NCBI GenBank assembly: GCA_958299035.1
Contig: CATQJL010000001.1
Location: 47,928,461-47,992,460 of the forward strand
From: Cylicocyclus nassatus
Lineage: Eukaryota > Nematoda > Chromadorea > Rhabditida > Strongylidae
Direction: 5' to 3'
DNA: 64,000 nucleotides
Part shown: in pieces, positions 9,149 through 20,363 of the stretch
How positions within the stretch are numbered: position 1 is the stretch's first letter
Layout: each line of letters starts with the position of its first letter
Notes under the pieces: generated by a model
Seen by the model: the letters and a program-made list of their open reading frames with translations, nothing else
Databases searched by the model: none
Told to the model about the DNA's origin: nothing
Translations under genes and position numbers: made by a program

Positions 9149-10209
9149 GAGAGGGAGTTTAGACTAATAGACTGGCCCCAAACCGGAGTGAAACCCGGGA
9201 TGCCTGCTCGTTCACGATATATTAGCGCCTTGTCAACCTAGTCGCATAGAAGGAGATTTCAAAGAAAAAACAGGAAAATTGACAAAATTAAGGCTGCTGA
9301 ATATAGCCAACTTCCGTTCATCATCTGAACCTCCAAATCCTATGGATGCACTTTTAGGAGCAGGGTGTATTTCATAGTCGCCCTTCAGCACACTTCTAGA
9401 CACTTAACGGAAAAAATTGGTTTGTTATAAAATTTGCAGATTGAACAATCACATGAAGCCCCTGTGGTGCGAAAGTTTGGGTAGTGGTGTGCAGAGTTCT
9501 TAAAGTATTGTAAACATTGCTCCGACATATGATATGCACGACATTCGAACTCAAAGAGTTGCGGAGCAAGTGCTCTAATAGAGGCGAAGCTGTTCTTTCC
9601 TAGGAAAGCTTGCAGATTGCCAATTTAGTAGTTTTCTATGGTCCCTATTTTCAGAAGTATAAGCAGCGGGGAAGGGGGGAGAATTTCTATCAGAATCGAC
9701 CAGCCCAAACAAGCCAAAGGACTTCGCAATCACAGGACCCTATACCGTGATGCGTGCTTGCCTGAGAGAATCGTCATAAAGATTGCATTCTGAAACAGAA
9801 TGAGGCGGCAGAGGAGTTTGCCTTAAAAACTCGAAAAATTTGCGGTTTATACACCACTTCAATTCCTACAAATCACTCCATGATGCAAAAAGCTGTTGTG
9901 GCTTACACTTAAATTGTGCTATAAAGTTCGCTTTTTTTATCGGTGAAAAACGACGGTCTAGCATAGTTTGCGGCCTAGAAGTGCACCCTAGCAGAAGTTT
10001 TGGAAAGGTGGAAATTGCATGTAGCAGGAAGTTATTTTTGCCAATTCCAACACTTCTCCTAGAACCTGCTGCCAGTGATCAGATGGCAAGCTATTCTGGC
10101 TTACTTCGAGGTTGTGATTACTACAAGATATTAATGTGAGCACTTGATATTGATCACGAACTTACTCAGTACTAAAATCAGGTTGATACAGAATTTTGTC
10201 CTTACAAGA
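9149..10209. other. unassigned intergenic DNA
   Basis: No gene was recognised. The frame at 9840-10139 has no recognisable motif and no good splice or start context. Confidence 0.4.
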
Positions 10210-10645
10210 GAAGGATACTTTGGAAGTGGCGTTTCCATACGAAATGTATACTGTCTTATGAAGCAATGAACGGTGTTCTCAAATCTGCTCACATACAGCG
10301 CTTTTGGAAGGGAAATTACGGTAATTTTTTGATGCAAAGGACGAGCTACTACAATGAAATTCTTCAGAGCGACATCGTTGAACTCAAATGGGGCTACGAT
10401 TACTTCTAGCGCGCTCTATGTAATAAATATCTTCAGTTTAACAAATCATGCCAATCATTACTCGTTTCAAGCTCCGGAAAGACCTCAACATCTGTCCTTC
10501 CTTAGCCAGATCCTCGAATTTTTACATTGGAAAATTCTCATAACTCCCTCCCAGGAACGCTTTGCAGACTTTGTAGAAAGCAGATTTAGAATCATCGTTC
10601 CATGCCTTATGAGACTACTATTCATGTGGAAACGCCACTTCGGCC
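10210..10645. repeat. inverted repeat with ~95-bp imperfect arms
   Basis: GAAGTGGCGTTTCC at 10213 is mirrored by GGAAACGCCACTTC near 10630. The homology runs inward through a CTTATGA block and AAATCTGCT on both arms. It is probably a decayed foldback element. The overlapping frames (10354-10770 plus, 10485-10757 minus) appear to be by-products of it. Confidence 0.55.
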
Positions 10646-10775
10646 AGCTACCGAAGCGATATATGCACAGATCAGAGATACCCCAAATGGTCGCAAGACT
10701 CAGTATATATTCTGATTTGGAAACAAAGGAAAGAGAGAGAACTATAGCCGCTAACACTTTCAGACTTTGAGCAGA

Positions 10776-10980
10776 GTTTACGCGATTTCATCGTCGCCAT
10801 TCATCGCTACAAGACAAGTGTTACAAGTTCATTGTATGTCGATCTTCTTGTATTTCGCGTGATAGTTAGTCACGATTGGTCTTATTGGAAAACTATCACA
10901 ACCGAAATGCAAGAAGATCGACAAGCAATGATCTCGTTATGACTGTCTTGTCCCGATCGATCGCGACGATAAAATCGCGT
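10776..10980. repeat. ~205-bp palindromic element
   Basis: The left arm holds CGATTTCATCGTCGC, GACAAG and GTCGATCTTCTTG. The right arm holds the inverse CAAGAAGATCGAC, CTTGTC and GCGACGATAAAATCG. The arms are ~85 bp and imperfect around a centre near 10875. It looks like a small inverted-repeat transposon (MITE). Confidence 0.65.
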
Positions 10981-11024
10981 GAACTTTTTCTCCGATAATT
11001 GGAGCTTTGGAGATGATCTGCCAA

Positions 11025-11170
11025 ATCTTTACTCACATCATATTGTATTTTGCTTGCAGAATTCTTATTTTTTACATACATTTTGTGATCTCTATATACG
11101 CAAAACCGTTTCATAATCTTTTCTCCAATCTTTTTAAAGCTTCCACAAATTTCGGTTAACGTCGCAATTC
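11025..11170 (-). CDS. possible exon downstream of the kinase gene
   Basis: On the minus strand an open stretch includes TLTEICGSFKKIGEKIMKR and VYRDHKMYVKNKNS and ends at a strong donor, AATATGAT|GTGAGTAAAG. No acceptor or start was fixed and no family was recognised. It lies 0.4 kb past the kinase stop on the same strand and might belong to a neighbouring gene. Confidence 0.25.
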
Positions 11171-11604
11171 GCTCCAATCGCAAAGCGTACTTTTAAGCAA
11201 ACCGAGTTCGGAGTGAAGTGTTTGCCTGGGAGAAGACGGGATGTGTACAGTTACTGATTTCAACGCACGATCCCCTCCCCTCTTCGATCGTGCTTGCTCT
11301 ATTTCCTTTTCTCTCTGGAAGTTCTTTTTTATTATGTAATTTCGTAAAAAAATTTTTGAATAAAAAAATGGCTTTGTTTTAACCCTCCCTAGTTTCAACT
11401 GGTGCCGAGCCCTGGCATACTAGCCACGCTGCGTTTCCGACTAGCTTCCGGCTTCTTTGGGAAACGGGTGGGGGGCGGCGGTAAGCATTGCACCAAAACT
11501 CCGCCATTTCTGATTTTGCCGCAGTAACGCCTCTTGCCGCACTTGAGCTTCACTTGATAATTAACATTCACGATCTACAACTTTTGATAGTGTTGACATG
11601 AAAG

Positions 11605-13999
11605 CTAGAAAAATATTTTTGGAAGCTTCAAACGAAAACCACGCACTGCTTGCATGTCCGGCCTTTTCTCTGGATCTCTGTTCCACATTTTCTCGTTGAC
11701 CAAAGTTATAATTTCTTTTGGCGTTTCTTTGGGAAAAATGTTGAGGTTTCCTTCAATGACCTGCAAATAAGCCATCACATGCAAAGAGCAAACTTTATTG
11801 TACAAATTACTTTCATTTGTACAGCCAGTCGACCCTCTCAAACATTCCTTTTGAAAGTAAAAAATGGTTTCCAATAAACTTTTGTCGTTTATGATGTTCT
11901 TTACTCGATTCTACCATAGACAGAACGCAATCTTGACAGAACATAATCTTGTAAAAAATACAATAAAAGTAGTATTTGTCCGTTAATTTGGAATGTTGAA
12001 GATGTCACAACTGTCAAGGTCAAGTAAGCTCATTCTTCTCCGTCTCTCAAAATAAAACCTAATCTTAATAATCTTTCACAGTGCCGGGGACGAACAATTT
12101 TTCTCGACTTACTTCCTAGTTTGATAAAATAAAGTGACCTTTTTTCTAGCCTTTGCAGCTGTCACGTCCCCGTAAGGGTCTTCTCCCGTGAATATCTCGT
12201 ATATAAGAACCTGGCATGCATAAAATGACGTTGGCAAACAACACGAAATCTCCTACCCCAAAAGAGTAAACATCGCTCTTTTGTGAGAACGTGTATCGAG
12301 ATATGCTTTCTGGGGCCATCCAACGGACAGGCATTTTTTTGGCTGACTTCATTTTGTATACTGTACCCACTCGAGATAACCCGAAGTCTGATATTTTGAC
12401 CTGAAATAAATGTAACAGAGCAGTAATGAACTGCTAAAGATCGCTTACGGCGGAGTCGTGATCGTAAAGGCAGTTGCGGGCAGCTATATCTCTGTGCAGT
12501 ATATTAGATTTGTGCAGGTAACCAACTCCCCATGCCGCCCCCAGGGCAATCTGCACTTTTTCGTCGATGCTAATAGATTTTTTGTTCGACCTTAGGTACA
12601 TTTTCAATGAGCCACCTAAAACTCTATAAATCATTCGAAAACCAGCTACACGTCATTTAAACTCACTGTCTGTTTTACCTGCAACATACTCTAGAAGAAT
12701 GTAGAGAGGGCGCTCAAGCACTCCAACTCCGTAGATTTTGACCACATTTGGGTGGTGCAAACCTCTCATCAACCTAGCTTCTTTCATCACTTCTTTGATA
12801 ATTTCCTTGGATAACTCAGTATTCGCTTTGATCTGTAACATTTTAGTCAAGTCAGTTTTGCTTTAACTGAAATTTTGGAGCAAAAATGGGCATCGAAAAA
12901 AAGAATGATTCGATCAATTTTTCCTCGGTTAAATTTACAGTTTCATATTTTGAAGGATGGGGAAAAAGGTAATGATTGATTGAGATTGATTGATTATTTG
13001 ATAGTGCAGAAAAACCCTGTATTCCACAGAGACTACGATAGTATACATTGTGTATGAAAGCCGTTATGAGCAAAGTTCGATCCAAGATGATCTTTTGAAC
13101 GAAACCCATCGGCGAGTTCCAAAGCGTTAAACGAGAGAAAATATAGCCCGAATTACTTGGAAAATTTATAGATCTCCCTGCTGTTCAAGAAAATTACATT
13201 TGTGGGGGGGGGGAGGGGAGTAGAACTTGGGACGACACGATTCTTCCAGGATTAACCAGCTTTACTATCTTTTGTAAAAAAATCTCCGGCGCTTCTTAGC
13301 GCTCAATAATCTACGAAAGCAGTACTATCGAAAAAATGTGCGTTGCGTTACATCCTAGCGAATAAACGTCCCCGGAAGATTTGAGAAAACTGGAAATGGA
13401 ATATCGAAGAATATGCTGTATATTAAGAGATTCGCCGATGAGCTGATTAATGCTCTTTTCGAATTGAGATTATATCTATTTGGAAAGAAGTTATGACGCA
13501 GCGTGTTTTGCGTGATAGGCGTAATTCGAAATTCCCTGAATATCGCGGAACGTGTTTATAAGCGTTATCAGTAATTTTGAAACAATTTTTTTCACTTTGC
13601 GGGCAGGATGATGTCAACATTAGATCATGCGCGACTCTGCGAGGCATTTTCTGTGTAAAAAGCTGACCACTTTAACTGCAACTTTCACTACAGAACCAGT
13701 TTTCAGCAACAGTTTTCCCTTCATCACTTCTGCGTACTGTCCACGGCCAATCATTTTTCCCACGCGAACATTTTTGTGCTCGAACTCCCAATTTGTCAAT
13801 CCAATACCTCGAGTCAACTTTATTGTCTGGAAAAATTGATTAAGTATTTCAGAAGCCATTTATCAAAAAGGTTTACCACATCGTTTAAGACAAAGGTATT
13901 TTGCATGTGGTGCTCGAACATAGCGGCAGCTGACTCGAATTTGTGCTGAGGATCAACATATGTTTTCCCAGACTTCTCATAAATCATCAGATTCCGGAC
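11605..13999 (-). CDS. SH2-containing non-receptor tyrosine kinase (Fes/Fer-like, nematode type), 5' incomplete
   Basis: Seven exons splice in phase into 324 codons plus a stop: 13999-13877, 13826-13668, 12832-12679, 12615-12449, 12400-12257, 12210-12139 and 11760-11605. The first 41 residues are the C-terminal third of an SH2 domain ([13 protein letters not shown]...FEHH). The kinase domain follows with glycine loop GRGQYAEV, lysine K93 in VAVKV, helix-C glutamate E112, catalytic HRDIAARN (D188), DFG (D206), [15 protein letters not shown] and [11 protein letters not shown]. All catalytic residues are present, so an active enzyme is expected. It would phosphorylate tyrosine in phosphotyrosine-dependent signalling. 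SH2 directly followed by kinase is the layout of the expanded Fes/Fer-like family of nematodes. The glycine loop has Ala in place of the third Gly. Five of six introns are 46-378 nt; one is 835 nt. The N-terminal ~60 SH2 residues and the start codon were not found upstream of 13999, so the gene is either spread past the foldback at 14.6 kb or truncated. Confidence 0.9.
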
Positions 14000-14652
14000 C
14001 TGAAATGTTATACACATCGCTCATACTGAACAAGGACTGAGTGTAAACTTTCGTGCCATTTTTAGATAGGTGATCTCATATCGAGCAAAGCTCATACATA
14101 ATTGCTGTTGCTGTTTTACGTCGACGACCCTACATCTTTGATTTATCCTTACATGTTCCCCTCACTCTATTCCTCACTTTTGCTCGCTGCTTTTACTTGC
14201 ATTTATATATATTTGGAACAAAAACCATGAAAACAGATAGAAATGAAGTAAATCGAGCAATTTTCATCGAACATACATTCTATCACGGTGCAACGAACAA
14301 ACGCGAAGTTTGAACAAATATGTTTTGTGTGTTAATCAAATTTGCGAAAGTGCGCGATACGTGCTGTTGTATAACGTCCGTCCTCCTTTTTGAAAGTAGG
14401 GTCAAGCCTCGACGAAGGATCATACGTGAGGGAAGAGCGGGTAAAACTTAGTGAGAGATGGGCACCTAAGAGCACCAAAGAGCCATAGAGCCTAAGAGCA
14501 CGAAAAAATAGCAACAAAAATCGTGCCAGACGAGTGCCAACTAGCCCTAAACTATACACTTTAGCAGCGCGGCAAGTAAGTCTTTCTATGTTGTTGAGAA
14601 GCGATATCTTTATGTACCGTGCTTGCTTTGTATCATTTAATTACTGACTTTT
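14000..14652. other. region upstream of the visible kinase exons, no exon recognised
   Basis: The minus strand was read for the missing SH2 start (a WYHG / FLVR-type text) and none was found. The open frame at 14332-14559 has no recognisable motif. A 5'-exon shorter than ~25 codons could be missed. Confidence 0.4.
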
Positions 14653-15708
14653 GGCTGGGTTCATACTGATTCTCATATTCTGGAACTGTTCCCGCACAAA
14701 TCTCGCACTGTGCTGGAACTGTGCGGGATCAGTTCCAGAACTGTGCTGCATGCGCTGCAGCTGCCCCGCACCGTTTCGAACGGAGGGAGTTGGAGAATTT
14801 TGACCATCCTCAACGGTTGTTCTTTCAGATTTATCTCATTTTGGCCTTATTCCTCCACCCCGCTTCCCTTTTTGATCAGCAGAACTTCGAACTCGAAGCG
14901 GGGTTGAAGAATGAGCGCTTTTCTGCTCCATGTATCCGGAAAGATAAGCCTTCGTGCGCTCGTCCATCCTCTCATCGCTATTTTTGTTCAAACCTACTTC
15001 ATATGTTCTAGCAAAACGCTGCGTAGTTTCGCATCTGTATTGATGACATAGACAGGTCTCTAGAACACATGAAGGAGGTCTGAACAAAAATGGCAGAGAA
15101 GAGGATGCACGAAAGTCTATCTTTTTGGATACATGAAGCAGAACAGCATTCAATCCTTAATCCCGCTTCAAATTCAAAGCTTTTCTCATCAAAAGGAAAA
15201 GCGGGGTAGAAGAAAGAACGGAGAAGCAACGATAAGGAAAAACGAAAGGGGCTGAGAACGCCCAAAATCATCAAAAACAAGAAACAAGTACAATTCATGC
15301 AGTTTCAGTTTTGCTTCTGCTCTCTAATTTGTGGTAGATGGCTATGGAAACTACGCAGCGGATTCTTGGAACAAATGGATTAGGTCTGAGTAAAAATTAA
15401 GCGACGAAAAATGGACGAGCACAAGAACACGCGTTTTGTCGCATAAGCAGAATAGAAAAAAGCTCCTTCTTCAACCCCGCTTCGAGTTCGAAGTTCTGCT
15501 GATCAAAGAGAGAAGCGGGTGGAGGAATAGGCCAATGAGAGAAATCTGAAAGAAAAACCGTTGAGAACGGTCAAAATTCTCCAACTCCCGCCGTTCAAAC
15601 GGTGCAGCGCATGCAGCACAGTCCTGGAACTGTTCCCGCACATTTCCAGCACAGTGCGAGAACTGTGCGGGATCAGTTCCAGAACATGGGAATCAGTATG
15701 AACCTAGC
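14653..15708. mobile_element. 1.06-kb foldback element, GGCTGGGTTCATACTGA family
   Basis: The ends mirror each other: GCTGGGTTCATACTGA on the left, TCAGTATGAACCTAGC on the right. The inverted similarity extends through GTGCGGGATCAGTTCCAGAA, the TGCAGC blocks and the CCCCGCTT/AAGCGGGG blocks, so each half is largely the reverse of the other. It is flanked by TTT on both sides, a possible 3-bp duplication. No transposase is visible. Open frames of ~100 codons inside are by-products of the palindrome. A second full copy lies at 24017-24994. Confidence 0.8.
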
Positions 15709-15776
15709 TTTTGTTGAATTTGATCCCTACTGTTCTGTTGTTAGATTCAGATTCAGTTCCATAAATTTTCCGCCTA

Positions 15777-17963
15777 TCTCGCCTGTTCTCATAAAGCTAT
15801 ACTAGGTGCCTGGTAACAGTGGTACGTTCTCACGGTCGATTGTGTGTAGCCAAACCTCCTGGAGTCCAGGCAGGATGGATGGCGATAGTTGCGAGCGTAA
15901 ACAGCATCACTTCAAACTTCCCCTTCTTGGCTCCGCGTTGACGGTTGGTTGTACTGGCAAGGGACAGAACCCGAAGTCGAAAATGACTTTTTACAAGAGT
16001 TATATAGCAATCCGAAGAGCATTAAACGCTGATTTCAAGACTGTCTTTGCTATCTGCCAAGCGCCTCTAGACGCTGAGTTATGAGCGTTTTTTGACTCGG
16101 AAAATTGAACGTGCAAATGGTACAAATTCGTCCAAATTGCGCAATCGGTTTGGGGGTGGTATCTATCAGACCACTTTCTGTATAAAAAACTTTTTTTCTA
16201 ATATACTCGTGCTCAACACTTCTTTAATGGAGGGCTCGGAAGACCATAACCATTTTATTTACTCAGGTTTTGCTGCCATTTTTATAACCATTGAATTTAC
16301 CTAGGTTTTGCTGCCATTTTTCGCTCCAAAAAACATTAATAATTCAGCGTCTAGAGGCGCTTGGCAAAAAACAGAAACAGTTTTAGAATCAGCGTTCGAT
16401 GCTCTTCAAATTGGTTTACATTTCCTTTGGAAAGCCGATTTCAACAGTGGGCCCTTCCTTGGTGAGTATCCATCGCAGGTTTCGATCCTTGAGAGCAGCA
16501 GTATGGCAGTTCTAGCGTGAGTGACCAAGCACGAAAGTGGAGTATACATCTATGTCCAAGAAGTAATTCTGCGGGCAAAAGATTACCAGGTGAAGACGGG
16601 TGGATCGTACTGCTGCACACAGCAGAGCTTCGAAAGCGCTTCCAAAAAGTTTCCTTCTTCTTTTATCTCCAAAAATCCTCTCTTAACAGTTCCGTTGAAG
16701 CGTTCAGAAACCTCATCCGACTGCGGGTACTGGGAAGAGAATTGCGTACCGTTGTTCGACCTCGATTTCATTGCTCGGATCCAAATCTGTTGAAGATATT
16801 CAGAGGTTCTTGCGTGGTATCTGGTCAGGTAGTCGTCTGCGTTTCCAAGATTGGCCCAGCGGAGGTGTGCATCCACGACGACAAAATAACATGTCCTTAA
16901 AGCGGTCCAGCAAAGTCAGTTCATTTTCCACGGAATTTTTGGCTGCAAATCTTCCACCGTCTTAAATTTTCTTCTACACCAAGCCTGTAGAGTAGTTGCA
17001 AGTAATCATCTTCATCCGCTTTTGTTCAGGAGGTCCATCGTGTAGCATTCGCCAAATCTTTTTCCTCAGTGGGGGCACGACAAATTATCTAAAAAAATGC
17101 GTCCGTTGTCAGTGAAAAGTTCTTTTTGCTGACTCTTAATTGAACAACAGCGTTTCGGGAAGCGTTTTTGGTAAATGTTTGCCTGGAGACAATTGAGCAA
17201 CTCCATCAATTCGTCCTTTTCCATGGCAGAGGATACGTCTTCCACTAAAACTGACAGCTCGTCAAGTGCACTTAAGTGGCGGTGACATCAGCTTTTACGT
17301 TAGCGATGACATCTTCGTCCGGCGCACTCCGGCAGGAAAGCAACAGAGAAAGAGCATCGATCTGTCCAAATGATGTTGTAGAGCAGTGTTTAATGACAGA
17401 TCCTAGTCAAGCAGCGTCATTAATTTGTTGCCAGCCGTTGGCGATGTTGTGGCATTCCTTTCTTGCTCCCGAAGACAGTGAGCGGCTGGCGATAGTCCTT
17501 CATCAGCGTGGGTCGGCATCATAGATGTAGCGTTGAAACTTCTTGATGGCGAAAACTAGGCCAGTCTGCGAGTAATTCTTTTTATTTGTGGCAGTCGTGG
17601 CACGGGTTGCGTGGCATAAGACCTTTTGCGGTCCAGCCGGGTAGGGGTGAGAGATCACGGTCTAATATCCTAGTTGCTTGCGGCATCACGATGATCGGCT
17701 TCTTGTCGTCTTGGCACGGCAGAAAATCCGTGTCAGGAATTTGCAAAGGCGATAGCTGCTTTCTGGCGCTCTTTGCTCCAAACAAGCGGTGCGTCTTTCC
17801 TCTTCAAGGCGTCCAATGGTCCGCGTAGTGGAAGCATTATAAGCACGAAAGACGAGTGCGACGAAACATCCCAATGCATGATTCGAGCTGTTTGACATTT
17901 TGGGGCGGCGGCCATAGGGCGATGGCAAATCCTTTCAAAATCAGGGCCTCTTTTTTGACTCAA
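15777..17963 (-). pseudogene. decayed Ty3/Gypsy pol fragment
   Basis: Minus-strand fragments align in order with the intact element at 908-4438. Near 17940-17790 is RT-end text (LRGPLDALKRKDAPLVWSKE). Near 17700 is RNase H text (KKPIIVM...). At 16876-16583 is integrase text (NNGTQFSSQY, then SERFNGTVKRGF...EALSKL). Near 15890-15960 is the integrase tail. Frames are broken many times and an unrelated inverted-repeat segment (about 15970-16500) interrupts it. A ~60-bp direct repeat containing GTGCCTGGTA lies at both ends (15777-15840 and 17978-18045). It cannot encode a working product. Confidence 0.75.
16005..16420. repeat. inverted repeat inside the decayed Gypsy fragment
   Basis: GCCAAGCGCCTCTAGACGCTG at 16058 is mirrored by CAGCGTCTAGAGGCGCTTGG at 16345. 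The arms of ~80 bp also share GAAGAGCAT and AACGCTGATT. The loop contains two copies of AGGTTTTGCTGCCATTTTT about 37 bp apart. It probably represents a small foldback that inserted into the older element. Confidence 0.65.
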
Positions 17964-18045
17964 ACTCAGTGCCCATGAGCTTCTCGCCTGCTCTCATTGA
18001 GCTTCCCTAGTGCCTGGTATCAAATGGTACTTCTCAAAGTCGCAT

Positions 18046-18690
18046 TTATATGTAACTACCGCAATCGTTCAATGATTCTCATTCTTCCGACCAACTGATA
18101 AATGCTAAGTATTCCACTTTCCCACTGTCCAATTATACATCCAAACGAATGACGAAGTTCAAGAACTACAACCTGTATACTTCAGCAATCTCAATATTAA
18201 ATTTTTTACCTCCCATAATACTTATGTAAGCACGCGAAAGCGGTGTGCCATGCCATGTTTCTTTTCAATGTTTGTTGAGATGGGAGAGTCGACATTTACT
18301 CACGATAAAGCAAAATCTTTAATTGATTAATGCTACATTGCTTAACATCTCTTTCAAATAATATATTCGGAATTTATCGACTGTCGAAACAGTTGTTTTT
18401 CACCTTGAAAGCAGTCCCCCTTGAATAATGCAAAGCCGATAAGGACGAAGTAGGCAACCACCTTCACTTAGACTATGCAGTACAACGTATTACTATAACA
18501 GTCTTACCAGTCTCGGTCAATGTCTTCGATGAATCTAACAATATTCCTAAATAATGCGCAGAGAGATGAATGACATTTACAGCAGAGTGACTTTTTTCTC
18601 CTTCTACTTCCAAGCTCTGCTTTTGATCAAAGAGAACAGTAGCTAACCACTATCTGATTTGATCGGTCAAATGTGCTTGCTCAACTTGTG
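18046..18690. other. AT-rich intergenic DNA, nothing recognised
   Basis: No coding frame with plausible splice sites and no clear inverted ends were seen. Confidence 0.4.
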
Positions 18691-18694
18691 CACT

Positions 18695-18870
18695 CTTAGG
18701 CCCGTATGCACGTACATCCCCGCGGGGAGGGGATGTGCGCTTAACCATTGAAATGATCCCCGCTGGGGATCCCCTTCCCTCCCCGCGCGAACCCCTGTAT
18801 GCACAAAGACAATATCGGACAAGGGATCCCCTGTGGGGAGGGGAAGTGAACCCCCTTATGCACAAGAGGG
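18695..18870. repeat. GC-rich GGGGATC dispersed repeat
   Basis: A patchwork of CCCCGCTGGGGATCCCC-like palindromes between GTATGCA motifs (GGCCCGTATGCACGTACATC at the left, CTTATGCACAAGAGGGG at the right). It belongs to the same family as 7078, 8110-8170, 19260-19370 and 19750-20046. Confidence 0.6.
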
Positions 18871-19259
18871 GATCAAGCGGGGAAATCACCTTGCTTTCAA
18901 ATTTTCTATGGAAAACTCTTTTTCATTTCATATTTTGACTGCAACTCATCTTCATCTCCTCACTTTCAATAATTTAGGGTTGCGGAATGCGCGTATGCAG
19001 TGACTGCGCTCGGGACACTAAAAATGATTTTTTCTACTCTCATTATGTTCCCGCTTTCTTGGATGCTGCCCACTTTCGCTCATGCCTCATTTCAGCGTAA
19101 AAATGTTGAACTATAGAAGTTGATGTGTCTCTGCAAGGGAATGGGTAGAAGACGTTATGCTGCCGAAAAGGGGGGGGGTGCCGCGCGGACGCTCAAAGCA
19201 GTATTCTAACACATAACAGAAGCTGCAAATTGTGCCAGCTCTCCATAAACGTTGTAGCT

Positions 19260-19370
19260 ATCAGCTGCATATCGTGCTTTATCCCAGGGGATTGATCCCC
19301 AGCAGCGATCTCTGCTATGCACAAGGGGAACGCTGGGGAGGGGATCACTCCCCAGGGGATTTCTACTCAG
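19260..19370. repeat. GC-rich GGGGATC dispersed repeat
   Basis: Shares the CCCAGGGGATTGATCCCC and CTGGGGAGGGGATCACTCCC palindromic blocks and a TATGCACAAGGGG edge with the copies around it. No coding signal. Confidence 0.5.
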
Positions 19371-19749
19371 AAATAGGCAAATATGCTACTTTCTAGATTT
19401 TTTCAAGGCAGCTCATGTTAAAATAACAAGATAATGGCAACATGTCATGAAATATGAAAGTTACAATGTGTTTACTCAGCCTATATAGTTAAAACTATTA
19501 TGTTATGTGAAAAATGCGCAAATTTTCTGAATGATCAAGAACTCCTACAAATAATCGAAATTGGCAGCTATCATTGCTCGGATTTTTTCTCAAGAGGCGA
19601 ATATAGAAAAGAAAGACAAATTGCAAGCCACAGGTCGCTGAGAGAAGAACCCGGCTTTCAAAGAAAATCCTCCATCAAAATGAACGAAATGCTTGGTAAT
19701 GACTGAGCAAAACCAGAATATCCGCGTCTCTGGCATGATCTACACCATC

Positions 19750-20046
19750 GAACCCCTACTTCGTTGCAGGGGATGTCGATCCCCTCCCCCGCGTTAATGA
19801 GTTGAATTCGCGCATACGGGGTTCGAGTGGGGGAAGGGAAGGGATCCCCTCCCCCATTCGAACCCCGTATGCACTGGGGTTTGCTCGATCAATACCTCTG
19901 AAACCATTCACACCATCCCCGCCTAGGTGCAGGGGAGGGGATCGCTCCCCTCCCCTCTGTCATGGCGGGGTTCGGCGGAGGGGATCGTTCCCCTGGGGAT
20001 CCAGCTCCCCTCCCCTCCCCAGCGGGGACGTACTTGCATACGGGCC
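19750..20046. repeat. GC-rich GGGGATC repeat cluster
   Basis: Several CCCCTCCC/GGGAGGGG blocks in both orientations, ending with CCAGCGGGGACGTACTTGCA then TACGGGCC. The same terminal block is seen at 8150-8175 and, inverted, at 18700. The clustering suggests nested or tandem insertion of one family. Confidence 0.6.
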
Positions 20047-20072
20047 TTAGTATGCTAACTATGCTTACATCT

Positions 20073-20296
20073 TCTTCCATTCATCCATGCACTCGTAACG
20101 GAGTATATGGTATGTTATTAAAGTGAGAGTTCGCGCAAAGACGATGTTATTGCAAATGATATTTACAGCAATTGATACCATTTCCAGTTTTTCATCTTCC
20201 GTTGCTTTCGCATATGTGTCTTCGGGGTCCGAAACAACGCATATAATTGGTGAAATTCTTCGCCGCATCTCATCCGTCTTGGTTGTGTAGAATGTC
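20073..20296 (-). CDS. possible exon of an unrecognised gene
   Basis: About 75 codons are open between an ATCGTTGCAG acceptor and an AAGAT|GTAAGC donor, both good. The text includes TDEMRRRISPIICVVSDPED, EKLEMVSIAVNIICNN and LITYHILRYECMDEWKK. It looks like ordinary soluble protein. The gene would run on the minus strand, and no neighbouring exons were identified with confidence. Confidence 0.4.
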
Positions 20297-20363
20297 TGCA
20301 ACGATGTAAATCACCACAAAAAATCAAAAAAGTTTCGTTTGTGATGTTAGGCAAGTCCGTCTA

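Noticed and set aside
8996..9241. Cys-Val-Arg-rich open frame
   Set aside because: It is the translation of a 9-bp GTGCAGGGT minisatellite, not a protein-coding gene.
14270..14312. SH2-like text FYHGATNKREV on the plus strand
   Set aside because: It resembles the WYHG start of SH2 but lies on the opposite strand from the kinase and is followed at once by a stop, so it is taken as chance.
14836..15298. ~100-codon open frames inside the 14.65-kb foldback
   Set aside because: The same kind of frame appears in the arms of both copies in inverse orientation, which fits palindrome by-products.
16000..16420. CRISPR-like spacing of short repeats
   Set aside because: Only two direct copies of AGGTTTTGCTGCCATTTTT exist and the rest is an inverted repeat; the genome is eukaryotic.
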